Source: Symbiodinium natans (Eukaryota > Sar > Dinophyceae > Suessiales > Symbiodiniaceae). From it: DNA of 64,000 nucleotides. Location of the stretch: positions 846,526-910,525 of the forward strand of contig CAJNDS010002191.1 of assembly GCA_905221605.1 (NCBI GenBank). Reading direction: 5' to 3'. How positions within the stretch are numbered: position 1 is the first letter of the stretch; every line of letters begins with the position of its first letter. The position numbers and the translations under genes were made by a program. The notes beneath the pieces are model-generated. The model was not told the DNA's origin. It was given only the letters and a program-made list of their open reading frames with translations, and ran no database searches. Below are positions 52,691 through 62,950 of the stretch, piece by piece.

Positions 52691-55674
52691 GGGAGGATGG
52701 GGGGGGATACCATGAGGGTGGGGGGGGGGGGGGGGCGTGCAGCCTGGGACAAGGAACCTCGGGGGTGAAAGGAGGCGGGGCATCACGAGGACACGGTGTG
52801 GCGAGAATTCAGAAGTGACACCCTGAACCCTAAACCCTCAGCCCTAAACCTGCACTTCAAAGGGACGCATCTACGTGCGCGCGGGGTGGGGGGGGGACGA
52901 GGCGGGAGCGCGGTGTCGACCACGGCATTTCAGGGTTTAGGGGTTTGGATTTCTGTTTTTTGCTTTTTTGTAGGGATAGCAGGAGCGGGGTCCAGCTCCG
53001 CACTTCACAAGGATCGCGCGCGCTGGGCCGCGCAAACGAATGATCTCCCTAGAACAGATGCACGACGCGAAGACGCCCAAGGCACCCAAGACGCCCAAGA
53101 GGGAGAGGCACGAAAGCACGTCCCTGCCACATGTTCGTGATGCCGAGCAATCGAAGTGCGCAAAAGCGTACGGGTACCGAAGCGGAAGCGAGACATGGAC
53201 CGTGGAACCGGAATTCTCGCTAGCACGATTTCAGACCCGAAACGAGCGCCGTGCTGAGGCGAGCCGAACCGCCGAATCGGCCACCAGCCTCATACCTCAT
53301 GTTCCCACAGCGTTGGAGCCCCATCGTTGCACATCTCCACGGCTCAGGGTCTTTGCGGTAGTTTGGGGCTTTGGGTGTGGGAGGGTTTGAAGCTTGGGAC
53401 AGTTTAGGAGCTGACCCTACACCCCACATCGCCTTTCGGCGACCAGTGGACAAAGAACGCGACCTGGGAGTTCTGCAGGATCTGACTTTCGGGGGGCAGT
53501 GGGGGCTTAGGTCTTTCTGTCTGTTGAGCCTTCTGCACCCCCTGACATCCCAGATAACTCCAGAGTCCTAGAGTGAAGGCCATGCCTTAAAAGCCCAGAG
53601 CCAAACTACCCTGGCTGGCCCCCTTCTTCTTGCAACCTCAGAGGGGTGGGCTTTTTTGGGGGGGGGGGGGGGGGGGGGGGGGCGGAATTTGGGGGCTGTA
53701 GGGGTTTGCTACCGGCACCTGAAGCCGAGCAGGCTGACATGTTGGGGCTCAAGGAGTCCCAAGCACCAAGGCCCCTGAGCCCGCTGTCCCACAGCAAACA
53801 CGACTTGGGATGTGGGGGTTGGTCATCCAAAACAGACTATCACGAGGCAACCCCCACGCAGCTGATTTTGGTCGTCCCGCGGGGCGGACAGTAGTATGTG
53901 GAGTATCTGGTCTGTGGGCTTTGGCGCGCAGAGTCGCGCCCAAAGAATAAAAAGTCAGTGAACCTGTACGGGTGTGGTCATCCGTGATGAGATCACTCGT
54001 CGCTGGCTGTCCCAGTAGGGTGCGCTGCGGACTTTCCTAAACTCTTAGCCCCTATAGACTTAGAAACCCGTCAGCTTCTTAGGAAGTGCCAGATTCAGCC
54101 CCCCCCCCTGGATCAGCCGTCATCTCGTCAAGGCATGCCTTGGAGCTACGCGACGGTAAGGGAAGCTGCGATGTTTTGTTGGGTGGCTCAGCCTTCAGCC
54201 AACCCACTTCAACTGCTCGTGTTTGGTACACCTTCTCGTAATACTAGGGGCTCAGAGTTCACATCGGTTGTTGCTACACCCTCAACTCCTTAAAGCTCAA
54301 CTTGGAGATATCGCACCTTCGGCTGTTGGACTCGGCCAGGCAGGAAGCGATCGCCACACCGCAAGAAGCGGACATTCGGGATTCTGGCTGGGGATCCTCG
54401 CCCAAATTAGGCAGTACTAAAGTATATGTAGGCTTGCACGGCACCTACGCAAAACGGATCAGGCAGACGCGGTTCTCGCCCAGTCTGGCAGCAGCAAAAA
54501 AAGAATATGCCAGAGGATTCGGATGGCCTTCCTGCACACCGGCATGACTCCCCCCACAAGCCGTCGCTGTCATTTGTCCTGAGTCCTGGGGCCTCCACTG
54601 TAATTAGGCATCGTTCGCGACAGAAAAACCCAAGAGCAAGCATCCCAGTAGCAAGCCCATGGAGCAAGGCTGCTACCACTACGTTAGGTTTGGGTGTAGG
54701 GCACGTGGCCATGTCAACACAGCTCTTCTTGTGGGGCAGCATTCCCGGAAACGAAACTCACGTGAATTGCGAAAAATGCGTCGAGAAGTTCTGAGGCCCT
54801 CGCTCGCAATTCCCTTGCATGGCTGCCCATTGAGTTCCCGGGCTCGGTGGAAACTGGAGGATGGAATACAACGGTCCGGCAATCGCAGAAAAGCCCAGGA
54901 GCTCCCAAAGCAAGGGAAGCACAAGGAGCTTTGCCCAGAAGAGCAAAGATGATTTCCGGCAGGTTAGAGAAATTCCGCACAGCTGGCTGAAACACACCAG
55001 CACAATGCATGGTAGGGCCCCAAGAGCTATAACTATAGACGAGGCTGGGGCTTGACAGTCGAAACCCGAACCCCCGAAACCATAAACTTCAAAAAACTAT
55101 GGGGCCCAAGTGCCGGATTCCTCCCCTGCGGATGCCCAGACTACGTGGGCGTGGCCTGGGTTACGAGCAACCCCAACGGAGCAACTGGTGGTGTGCCCTG
55201 AAGAACATAGCGAGTGGAGGTATGTCAGGCTTTTGCATGTGTGGTGCAAGTGTTGAACTCTAGAAACCGGAAGAACCGGAAGCCTCGGTGCTCGCTCATG
55301 AGGGCAACTGCGCACCGATCGTCCCCAGGTCCGAGAAAAACCATCAGCAAGCCCCACGGCGTGAAGGTGCCGTTTGGAGGGAGCTAAGGGGACCTTTTAG
55401 GGGGGTTTTGTTACCCTGCAGCCAAAGTGTGCCAAATCCTTTTTTTGCACAGGCTTGCTATGCCAAATCCCTTAACCCTGAACCCTAAACCGCAGTTGTC
55501 GTGACCCTGCAGCCCACATTAACGCCACCAAAACTGTAGGTCACTGTAGGTTTTGAGGCTTCAGGGAGTCACAGGCCCCACATGGGCAGGGGGATCGCCC
55601 CCTCCCAAAGAGCTCTTTCACCGCCGAAGGGACTTGATGCATGAGATGGATTCTGGAGACTACGGAGCTGCTGC
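52691..55674. other. no supported gene; poly-G at 53655-53684
   Basis: GC-rich DNA with many short overlapping frames and no recognised protein. A G-run at about 52715-52735 and a longer one at about 53655-53684 occur. Confidence 0.4.
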
Positions 55675-55807
55675 TCAGCACTGCACGTTGTCGTACTTGA
55701 CTCGGACTTCCTCCCCGTTGCAGCTTTTCACACAATAGCATCCAGCATCGAGGTCTGCTTCGAGAACAAGTGCCATCGTCCTGTCTTCGCGGGTGAGCTG
55801 GCATTTT
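55675..55807 (-). CDS. DnaJ-family gene, exon 5 (C-terminal)
   Basis: Follows a canonical intron: donor AACGG|GTAGCT at 55919 and acceptor ACCCCAG|AAAATG. One base completes a Gly codon, then 43 codons and TGA at 55675-55677. The peptide completes the third copy of the protein's C-terminal repeat (EEVRVKYDNVQC at the end). Without this exon the preceding frame would stop in the middle of the repeat at LNG, which is why the splice is preferred over the in-frame TAG. Confidence 0.75.
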
Positions 55808-55919
55808 CTGGGGTCTGCTACTGAACAAAGGCATGACGAAGAGGTCACAAGCTGACCCTAGAAAAAAAAACAGTCGGACGAACCTCACCCAACTGAACGG
55901 TTTGACAAGGCAAAGCTAC

Positions 55920-56566
55920 CCGTTGAGCTTGTCGAGCTTGTCGCCGCTTGGGAGCCCCAGGATTTTGACGTAGGTTCCACCCACCAAGGTGCAGTTGCGA
56001 GGCGAGATGGAAATCATCCTGGAGCCCCTGCGCAGGATGGCGACATAGTTGCCCGACTCCGGCTGGAAGCCGACGATGTCGGCCAAGCACCCATTCAGCT
56101 GCGGCTGTGCTGCCAGGCCACGAATCGTGATCGCGCAGTGCTGGGTCAACTTCTCTGGCTTCACACTGATCACTGCGCCATCGGCCCTCATCTTCACATC
56201 ATACCGGCCTGTCTCGGCATCATAGCACAAGACCTGTGCCTTCTTCCCATTGTGCTGCACTGCCTCGGTCAGGCCATGAACCGTGACCATCTTCCCAGGG
56301 GGAAGGGCAAATGGGTTCGATGGGTCTGCTGAGGCCTTCCGCTGGCGCTTGCGTTCGCTACCGCCTTTGTTAACAGCATTGAAGATCTGTTGTAGGTCCA
56401 GGGTTTTCCCAAGACCTCCCAAGATCTTGTCGCTGCAACCCGACTGGCAGGATGGGAAGCCACCGAAGAGGAAGTCAATCTCCTCCACACTGAACCGTTC
56501 ACCCTTGGTGCTGCGTGGCATGCCGCACTTGCCAAAGCTGTCGTAGAGCTTCCTCTTCTGGGGATC
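55920..56566 (-). CDS. DnaJ-family gene, exon 4 (end of J domain, repeats)
   Basis: Starts CAG|GATCCC, giving DPQKRKLYDSFGK, the last helix of the J domain. A Cys-containing linker (GGFPSCQSGCSDK), a basic patch (SERKRQRKAS) and then three related units of about 50 residues follow, each of the form V-x-x-G-L-x(5-9)-L/H-N-G ... Y-x-V ... G-x-x-I/V-x-V-x-P/Y-x-N/K: GLTEAVQHNGKKAQVLCYD, GLAAQPQLNGCLADIVGF and GLPSGDKLDKLNG. Such units occur in other alveolate proteins; their ligand is unknown to me. 647 bases, ending in phase 2. The intron before it is GA-AG and ends in a 130-base C/T tract. Confidence 0.85.
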
Positions 56567-56700
56567 CTGCAAGGGGGAGGGGGGAGGGGAGGGGGGGGGG
56601 CGGGGGAGGGGGGGGGGAGGGGGGGAGGGGGAGGGGGGGGGGGGGGGGGGGGAGGGGGGGGGGGAGGGGGGGGGGGAGGGGGGGGGGAGGGGGGGTGGGG
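56567..56700 (-). other. extreme polypyrimidine tract before exon 4
   Basis: On the minus strand about 130 bases of almost pure C with T or A interruptions end CCCTTGCAG|GAT. The + strand shows it as G-runs. Exact length is uncertain. The intron's two ends share the 10-base repeat CCTTGCAGGA. Confidence 0.85.
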
Positions 56701-56934
56701 GCCGCGCAGCATTCCTGTCCAGACAACTGTCTACACCTGCACCGGTTATAGTTATAGCCGAAGCTTAAACAAAGACTTGTTGAACACATGCATGCTCCCC
56801 GGCAAGGCGCACACGATCTTACAGTTACACCCGTGGAGCACTCAAGCAACCACATAAGTACCAACTCATTGCCATGTGCAAGAACGACTGACCGCAACAG
56901 CATTGAGCCTGATTGAGCATGCAAGGCCCCAGTC

Positions 56935-56997
56935 CTGCAAGGTGCAGTAGGCCTCTGAGATCTGCTTGAACTTGACCTCAGCGTTGCCCTTGTCCTC
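56935..56997 (-). CDS. DnaJ-family gene, exon 3 (J-domain helix III)
   Basis: 63 bases, phase 0-0, between acceptor GTGGACAG|GAG and a non-canonical GA donor CTTGCAG|GACTGG. It encodes EDKGNAEVKFKQISEAYCTLQ, the classic A-E-x-x-F-K-x-I-x-E-A-Y segment that follows HPD in J domains. Confidence 0.85.
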
Positions 56998-57726
56998 CTG
57001 TCCACCCAGCGTCTGTACCCAGAACAGGGAAGCCCTAACTCGAGGAACCCTCAAAAGACACTTTTCAAAAAAAGACCACACCAAATCCGAAAACGAGCCT
57101 GCAAACCGACCCCTGACAAGCCTTCGAAAGGCTGACGCCATGGATTTGGGTGTGGAGTCTTTTTAATTTTGTCTGCGTGGATACGTGCGTGTGTTCAGTC
57201 CCGTGGACATCGCTGTTCCCCCGACCGTGTGCTCCCGCAGAGACGTGCACATCACTATTCCGCTCAGTCCCCATGTCTCCTTTGGATATCCTTTGGATAT
57301 GTTTCCTCTGTCCGTTCTAGAAGGAGTTGGAAGGCCGCGGTGTTCGAAACTTTTGCCACCACAGTAGGGTCGAGCAGGTCTTCCTCACCTTGGGGCCGAT
57401 GCCGCCAGACTTTCAAGCATATACATTCTCAAAGGTCTGTGTGCTCAAAGGGTTACCTAGGCACGTTTAGGCAGGGTCCCTAAGTCATTTCGGGATCCTG
57501 AAGTCTCAAAGCTTACATCCTACAGATTCTGGTCGTGCTGCGTGATCTGCAACAAGAGGCTTTAAGGTGCTTGGGTCTGTCAGGGGTTCCTCCCTCCTCC
57601 CGCTCACCCGAGCCCTTTCGAAGCTGGACTGGCCTTGGTGACGAGGAGAAGACTGGACTCGTGCCATGCCAGGGCACAAAAGAATACTGCAACGCGAACC
57701 CCATGACCCTTTTCGGCACTGGCCAA

Positions 57727-57828
57727 CCCTCACCCTAAGCCCCAAACCCTAAACCCTAAACACTATGCCCTAAACCCTAAACCCTAAACCGTAAACCCTA
57801 ACCCCTAAACCCTAAACCCTAAACCCAG
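57727..57828 (-). repeat. telomere-like array inside DnaJ intron 2
   Basis: About twelve CCCTAAA-type units on +. On the coding strand the intron starts GACTGGGTTTAGGG, so the G-strand array begins within four bases of the 5' splice site. Confidence 0.95.
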
Positions 57829-57830
57829 TC

Positions 57831-57920
57831 CTGGGACTTGTCGGGATGATACTGTAGGGCGAGCTTGCGAAATGCCTTTGTCACCTCGCCGTTGCTCGCA
57901 TCCCTGGGGAGGCCCAGCAC
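57831..57920 (-). CDS. DnaJ-family gene, exon 2 (J-domain with HPD)
   Basis: 90 bases, phase 0-0. It encodes [20 protein letters not shown] and then [10 protein letters not shown]: helix I-II of the J domain with the invariant HPD tripeptide that stimulates Hsp70 ATPase. Acceptor GCAGAG|GTG and donor TCCCAG|GACTGG (GA type). The exon is framed by CCCTAAA at left and TTTAGGG (57948-58005) at right on the + strand. Confidence 0.9.
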
Positions 57921-57947
57921 CTCTGCAAGGAGTTTTAGTATTCTTTG

Positions 57948-58005
57948 TTTAGGGTGTAGGGTTTAGGGTTTCGGGTTTTGGGTGTAGGATTTAAGGTTTA
58001 GGGCG
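57948..58005 (+). repeat. telomere-like array near the 3' end of DnaJ intron 1
   Basis: Degenerate TTTAGGG units on +; on the coding strand it reads CCCTAAA and lies 25-85 bases upstream of the exon 2 acceptor, with CTAAAC words suitable as branch points. Confidence 0.9.
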
Positions 58006-58105
58006 TCTGTTCTGGTACTTAAGGGGGGAGTGAGGGACAGGGGGTACTTATGGGGAAATATTAAGGATCATCTGAGGGGCCCACCCTTGCAGCTTAGGAC
58101 CCGGA

Positions 58106-58160
58106 ACCCTAAACCCTAAACCTCACATCCTAAACCCTAAACCCTCCCAAACCCTTAAGT
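58106..58160 (-). repeat. telomere-like array at the 5' end of DnaJ intron 1
   Basis: CCCTAAA units on +; on the coding strand TTTAGGG units start about 8 bases after the GC donor of exon 1. It is complementary to the array at 57948-58005 in the same intron. Confidence 0.9.
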
Positions 58161-58162
58161 GC

Positions 58163-58204
58163 CTGGTAGTAGTCGTCCGAGTCGACATTTTGTGTCCTTG
58201 TCAT
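58163..58204 (-). CDS. DnaJ-family gene, exon 1 (start)
   Basis: ATG at 58204 followed by 13 further codons (MTRTQNVDSDDYYQ) to a GC donor, TACCAG|GCACTT. Spliced to exon 2 it gives [14 protein letters not shown], the standard J-domain opening, which fixes the splice and start. The complete protein is about 324 residues: a J domain at the extreme N-terminus and repeat units behind, with no Gly/Phe region and no type I zinc centre, so a type III (DnaJC-like) co-chaperone. Confidence 0.85.
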
Positions 58205-58222
58205 CTCCCCAACCGTACACCG

Positions 58223-58240
58223 GCCAAAACACCGGCTACG
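58223..58240 (-). promoter_or_regulatory. possible spliced-leader relic 5' of the DnaJ start
   Basis: The coding strand reads CGTAGCC, four bases, TTTTGGC, starting 36 bases before the ATG. The dinoflagellate spliced leader is CCGTAGCCATTTTGGCTCAAG, so both halves match with a 3-base insertion and one change between them, and the end TCAAG is not conserved. Position and strand are those expected for a relic of a re-integrated mRNA. Chance similarity cannot be excluded. Confidence 0.35.
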
Positions 58241-60229
58241 TCCCTCAGAGCCAAAGCCACAGTGGATTTGGGGGGCGTCTTGGGTTTTGGCTTTTTTGTG
58301 CTTTAAGGTCTAGGGCTTAGGGGCTCGAAGGTTTGGGTCACTGGGCTTATGGAGGTGGGAGTTACGACTCCGATGAGGGTCAGGCCAAAACCCCGAAAAC
58401 GCTGGCTTCCTTCGAGCCCGGGTTCCCCTCCGCACGGTCTCTGGGGCTCTAGACGCTTTTGGGTTTCAGGTGCCTCGTGACACCTCCCTCTCCAGGCCCC
58501 CCCGCCACGCTTCGTCTTTTTTGATGCCGGTGCTTCGCACGTTCGACGTTTCTGGGGAAGGATGTTCAACTGCAACAGCGAAGAGCCTTCGTTCTTTCGC
58601 CGGCGGGTGGGGACTTCCTGAACATGCCTGGATCTGGGAGAGCTGCGCCTAAACCCTGAATCGCAACACAAGGCTTTACATGAGCGTTTCGGAGGGCTTT
58701 GGGCCTCAGCTCGGGGTTTAAGGCTAGGGCTTCTGCTAGCACTCTTTGCAACACCAGGCTTCATGCTACGACGTTACGGTTAGGGCTTGGGGTGAGAGCA
58801 CGCTCTTCGCAACGCACTGGAAGCAAGCAATTCGGTGGGCTCTGCCATGCTGCTCGGCACTAGAATTCTAGGATGGCCAGAATACCCGCTGCAACCCTTT
58901 AAGAACCCAAACTTAAACTCCCCCAACCCAAACTCTTGCCCTTGTCAACCCTAGACCCTGAACCCTAAACCACGACGGGGCTTGACCGCTCCCTGCACCC
59001 TCAGCCCTTTTTGGCCTCAACACCCTCAAGCATCCCGGTAAACGCCCCAGGAACCAAAGATGAGAGCTCTGGATCCCGGTGCGGCACCCAAATATCACCC
59101 CAACCCTAAAGCCACTTTTCGGGTGTTCAGGGGGCTGAAAGTTCAAGGCCTAGATTTCGCTGGTCGCTTTGCTTTAGGGTGGTTTTACGTACCAAGATAG
59201 GGAACTGTAGCAAGAATTATTTTTCGTTTCTCTTTGAAGGTACATGCAAGACGAACAGCAGCTGCTGGCCGTCCTCAATCAAAGCCTCAGTCAAAGCCTC
59301 AAGCCTCAACGCTAAGCCCAAACACTGTCGCGAATGTCTTAAACTGACAACAGGATCTCAACTAAAACCTGGATGCCTTAGTCTATAGAAGGAGCTAGGA
59401 TTCATGACTTTCTCGCATTCTGGAGCCCACACACATGTCCTGCCGACCCCTTGCTCGTTCGTGTGCTGAGACTGCCCACGCCAGGACTCGGGGATTACAG
59501 AACTCAGGACATCTAGGGGCCGTCTTAGGGACAGGGACCTTAAAAACCGAAGTGCAGGACAAGCTTGAAACCATGGGAGAGGCGTATGGCACCACGTGGT
59601 CGCTTCTGCAACGAATTCCGGGGCGCTTTGCGACCCCTGCTCCGGGCTTGTTCTTGTTCTTGAACACCCATATGCTCTAGCTATAACTTCTGAAGGCAGA
59701 GCGCGAACGCATCCCGAAAGTGCTTAGAGCCACAGTTGTTGGGTTCTTCGAAACATCCATCGTGGGAGAATGCAGACTTCGGGTAGCTGATGCTATTGAA
59801 CTCTGGAGGGCGGATGCAACCTCGCGCTCCTGCACCCAGGAGGTCCCGAACCCACGCAAGCGCTTTAAGTTCCAAAACTCCTTGTCACCCGACCCCCGGC
59901 AACGGCAACGTTCTAACCTCTCCTTCTTCCCCAAGCCCGCAGCCCCTATAACCCAATTTTTGCAACAGGCGTGTGATACCTCACCCAGATGTGCACATCG
60001 CCGAACTCCGACTTCAAGCCCTGAACCCCACACCCCGTGCGTGACGGGCGGAGCGACTCCAAGGCCCTCAACCAACCTCAAACCGCTTTCATCCACCCTG
60101 AACGCTCTTGCAGCAGGCTGGTTGGGTTCAGGCCCAAAACCCTAAACCCCTTCTTTGTTGAGCCCAGTCTCGGACAAAACCCTGAACGCCACACCCCAAA
60201 CCCCACGTCCTGAACCCTGCACCCTAAAC
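58241..60229. other. no supported gene
   Basis: TTTAGGG/CCCTAAA remnants (for example 58315-58350) and short overlapping frames. No coding segment could be supported. Confidence 0.4.
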
Positions 60230-60307
60230 CCTCGAATTCATTGTGGCAAAGGTTCTGCCGGATCTCCTTGCTCGCACGGCTCGCTGCACCCCGGCTCCGA
60301 TACTTCA
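60230..60307 (-). CDS. candidate exon, unidentified protein
   Basis: 78 bases: two bases, 25 codons (KYRSRGAASRASKEIRQNLC then HNEFE) and one base. The GT donor GAGG|GTTTAGGG is made by a telomere-like unit itself. To its left on + is CCCTAAA-like sequence (60130-60229), including GAGCCCAGTC at 60161-60169. Basic, unassigned. Confidence 0.4.
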
Positions 60308-62043
60308 CTCGGGGGAGGAGTCTTCCGAGCTCTTACTGGAAATGCGGGAATAGGTGTGCTTCGGGAGGATCCAAAAAGTAGATCCCTTTAAAGGCTTCTA
60401 AGAATGACCCCATAGGGTACTATTTTGGGGGGCTCTACTTTTTGGATCCTCCCAGGGGTCTGGGCCATAGAAAGGATCAAAAAGGGCACCGAACTCCCTA
60501 CTTCTCACCCCTAGAACCTGCGTGAAGTCGCTCAGACAGTCATACTGCCCAGCCTTAACCCTACGCGCCCGAGATGGCGGAATTTTCGGAAGCCCCAGTG
60601 AGCCCGTGGAGTGCTGTTGGAGGCTGGAGGCTTAACGATTTGGTTTCGGGGTGTTCAAGGTTTAGGGGTTTATAGGGGCCCAAGAAACAACATAAACATA
60701 AGGATGCTACAAACAGGGTTTTTCGGTATCCCCGTCATAGCGGCCCGTATACCCCAAATAGTTGGATCCTTATGTTCCCCACCCTCGGTGTGGGGCTGTT
60801 AGATGTTAAACTCAACTCTTCTCCTGCCCAACCCCAAGTGTCCCTGGAGTGCCACCCCGAAGTATCTCTACCAGAGAAAGTGGGGATGTTCGAAGTAAAA
60901 TGGTTTTTTGGGCCTCTATTTTTCGGGCTCAGGGTTTAGCACGGGGTTTAGGGTGTTCTTCAGGGTTTGCTGAGAGCACAGGGCCGAGGCGCCAGGACGT
61001 CAATCTACGAAACGAAACTGGACGCATGGATGCTTGGCATCTGCATCGCTCCGGCATTATCGGTACTACGCAGCCGGGTCCCTGGCACAAACACCGGAAC
61101 CCTGCTAAGCCCCGCTAAAACTGTGCGAAGCTCAAGAAGTCCTGCGCGGCCCCGCGGAATGATGCTAGTCTTGCTTCGGGCCTCTAATGGTCATGTGCCC
61201 CAAAGCCCAGCACTGCCAGGGATGGCCTGCAATCCACTGGCAGCTCTAACACCCAAGTGGGCAAGGACCCAGGTCACTCTTGGACCAAGAGCGAGGGGGG
61301 TGGGAAGTGCTCGCAGCCGCTGCCTATGAGGCCCATGCTGACCCACAGGGTTTGTGTTTTGGGGCTGGGGGTTGTGGAGCGCGGTTCTTCGGGCTTCTGG
61401 TTCTCCGGGGTGTACGTAGGTTCGAAGCTAGAGGACAGGGTTTCATCTAGCGGTGAACGAAAGCTTCAAGACATGACAATGGGCTTTCCTTCCTATGTGC
61501 TGTGGAGGGCTTTGGGGTTGAAGATGCAGGTGCTCAAACCCTCAATCCCAAAATCCAAGGCTAGGGTTTAAGCTTAGGGTTTAGAGTCTAGAGCTTAGGG
61601 TGGTGCAGGGCTTCATAATGACATGTGCCGCTGCGACCGCCATCGCCCAGCCGTAGCCTGCGCAGCTTCACTAAGCCTTTGATCCCTAAACCATCCTGAC
61701 ACATCCTAAACCCTATCCCAAGCCCCGACCCCGCCACTCGCACGACTGCCAACTGGGGGTCGGCTCTTACACTGAGTTGAAACTCGGGGAGGTTTTCGGC
61801 ACCAAGGTTACAATATGCAAAAACAGCTTTTGAAGCATCTCTTGGGAGTCGCTTTGCTTCCATGAGAGGAAAAGGCGGCGAAGGCAGCAAACTCCGGATC
61901 GGCGAGGATTGAGAGGCTAAAGAACGACTCTGGTGGAGGCTTTGCTAGGCTGCACGTAAGTTCAGGAAGCGACTGTGTGGGGTAGCTTATGCGCGATCTG
62001 TCCGACATCAACTGGACTTTCGGAAGTTCAGGACCCCCAAAAC
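60308..62043. other. no firm gene; possible minus-strand exon near 61830-61915
   Basis: On the minus strand near 61915 an acceptor CCACCAG|AGTCG precedes SFFSLSILADPEFAAFAAF, protein-like but without a clear donor. TTTAGGG remnants at 61568-61605. The rest is unassigned. Confidence 0.35.
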
Positions 62044-62097
62044 CAGCGAAGAGGCTGTGATGGTCACCATGTCCTCTTCCCCGAAGTCGCTGTCATC
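62044..62097 (-). CDS. short exon of an unidentified gene
   Basis: 54 bases, phase 0-0, acceptor CCCTGCAG|GAT and GT donor TCGCTG|GTTTTG. It encodes DDSDFGEEDMVTITASSL, acidic and unassigned. Upstream open segments on the same strand (62180-62347, 62881-62950, 63397-63462) may be other exons of one gene. Confidence 0.45.
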
Positions 62098-62179
62098 CTG
62101 CAGGGCAGAGCAACACGACACAGTTGCTGGACGCACTCACAAAGGGGGAAGCTTTACTGGAGAACCCTGAGCCCTAAGC

Positions 62180-62347
62180 CTCCGTACAAACAGAAACTGA
62201 GATCCCAGCTTGCAACAAGTGTTTGTGGAATTTGGAGTCTTGCAAGGTCCTCCGCTAGCATGCTAGAGTCCAGGACCCGCACGTAAGATCTTGTGAGATC
62301 GAGAATCAAGAATGAAATGTCCTTTGAGAATCTCTTTCCGGGCGGGC
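62180..62347 (-). CDS. exon of an unidentified gene
   Basis: Opens after acceptor TATTGTAG|GC and encodes 55 residues (PPGKRFSKDISFLILDLTRS then YVRVLDSSMLAEDLARLQIP and more). A GC donor (GGAG|GCTTAGGG) leads into G-strand telomere-like sequence, but that phase does not join the exon at 62044-62097, so the donor is unresolved. No family recognised. Confidence 0.45.
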
Positions 62348-62502
62348 CTACAATACAAAAGGAAACGAAATGGACCCAGTTAACCAACCCGAAACTTTGC
62401 TTGTTTCTTTATCTCCATCTTACCGGACATGCCGAATGTGTTCCCTTGAACCAGGGCAGGGGTCGGCACCTTCAAGAGCGTCTGAAACGGACTCCTCTAA
62501 AC

Positions 62503-62562
62503 AACCCTAAACCCTAAACCCTAAACCTAAACCCTGAACCCTAAACCCTAAACCCTCTTTTC
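62503..62562 (-). repeat. CCCTAAA array
   Basis: About eight C-strand units ending AACCCTCTTTTCAGG, which offers a pyrimidine-AG acceptor on the + strand or a donor-side array on the minus strand. Confidence 0.9.
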
Positions 62563-62880
62563 AGGGCGGAAAGGCTGCAGTCGGCCCGAAGCCCAGTGCT
62601 TAGGGTTCGAGAGTCTGGGGTCTTTTTCTTCCCGTTTTTCTTGCTCGAGGGCTGAGGGATATGGGCTTAGGCTGCTCTGATATGGGCTTAGGCTGCTCTC
62701 TGGTGAGCGTTCTTCTCATGAGCCCCATAGGCGGGGTGGGCAGGCTCAGAGTCTGCTGATTGTTCCCCTCAGAACCCTTTGGAACCCTAAACCCCTCGAG
62801 TAGTTTCCCTCAACCCTAAACCCGAAACCTCAAAACCTCAAAACCTTCGAGGGTTTTCTACTTCCCGCCGGTTCCTCAAC

Positions 62881-62950
62881 CTTTGCCGCGGTTTCGAGGT
62901 GCTTCGCCGCCAAGCGGTTTATGTCGCAGAAGTCTTTGTCCAGCATCCAC
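62881..62950 (-). CDS. exon of an unidentified gene
   Basis: Acceptor AATCCTCAG|G and GT donor GCAAAG|GTTGAG bound 70 bases: one base and 23 codons (WMLDKDFCDINRLAAKHLET then AAK). It is flanked at left by CCCTAAA-type units (62780-62850) and at right by TTTAGGG-type units (62966-63020). On the coding strand a CCCTAAAC lies about 19 bases before the acceptor AG, a suitable branch point. No family named. Confidence 0.5.

Noticed and set aside
56499-57005. 168-residue Pro/Leu-rich minus-strand protein
   Set aside because: It runs through the C-rich intron tract between two well-defined DnaJ exons.
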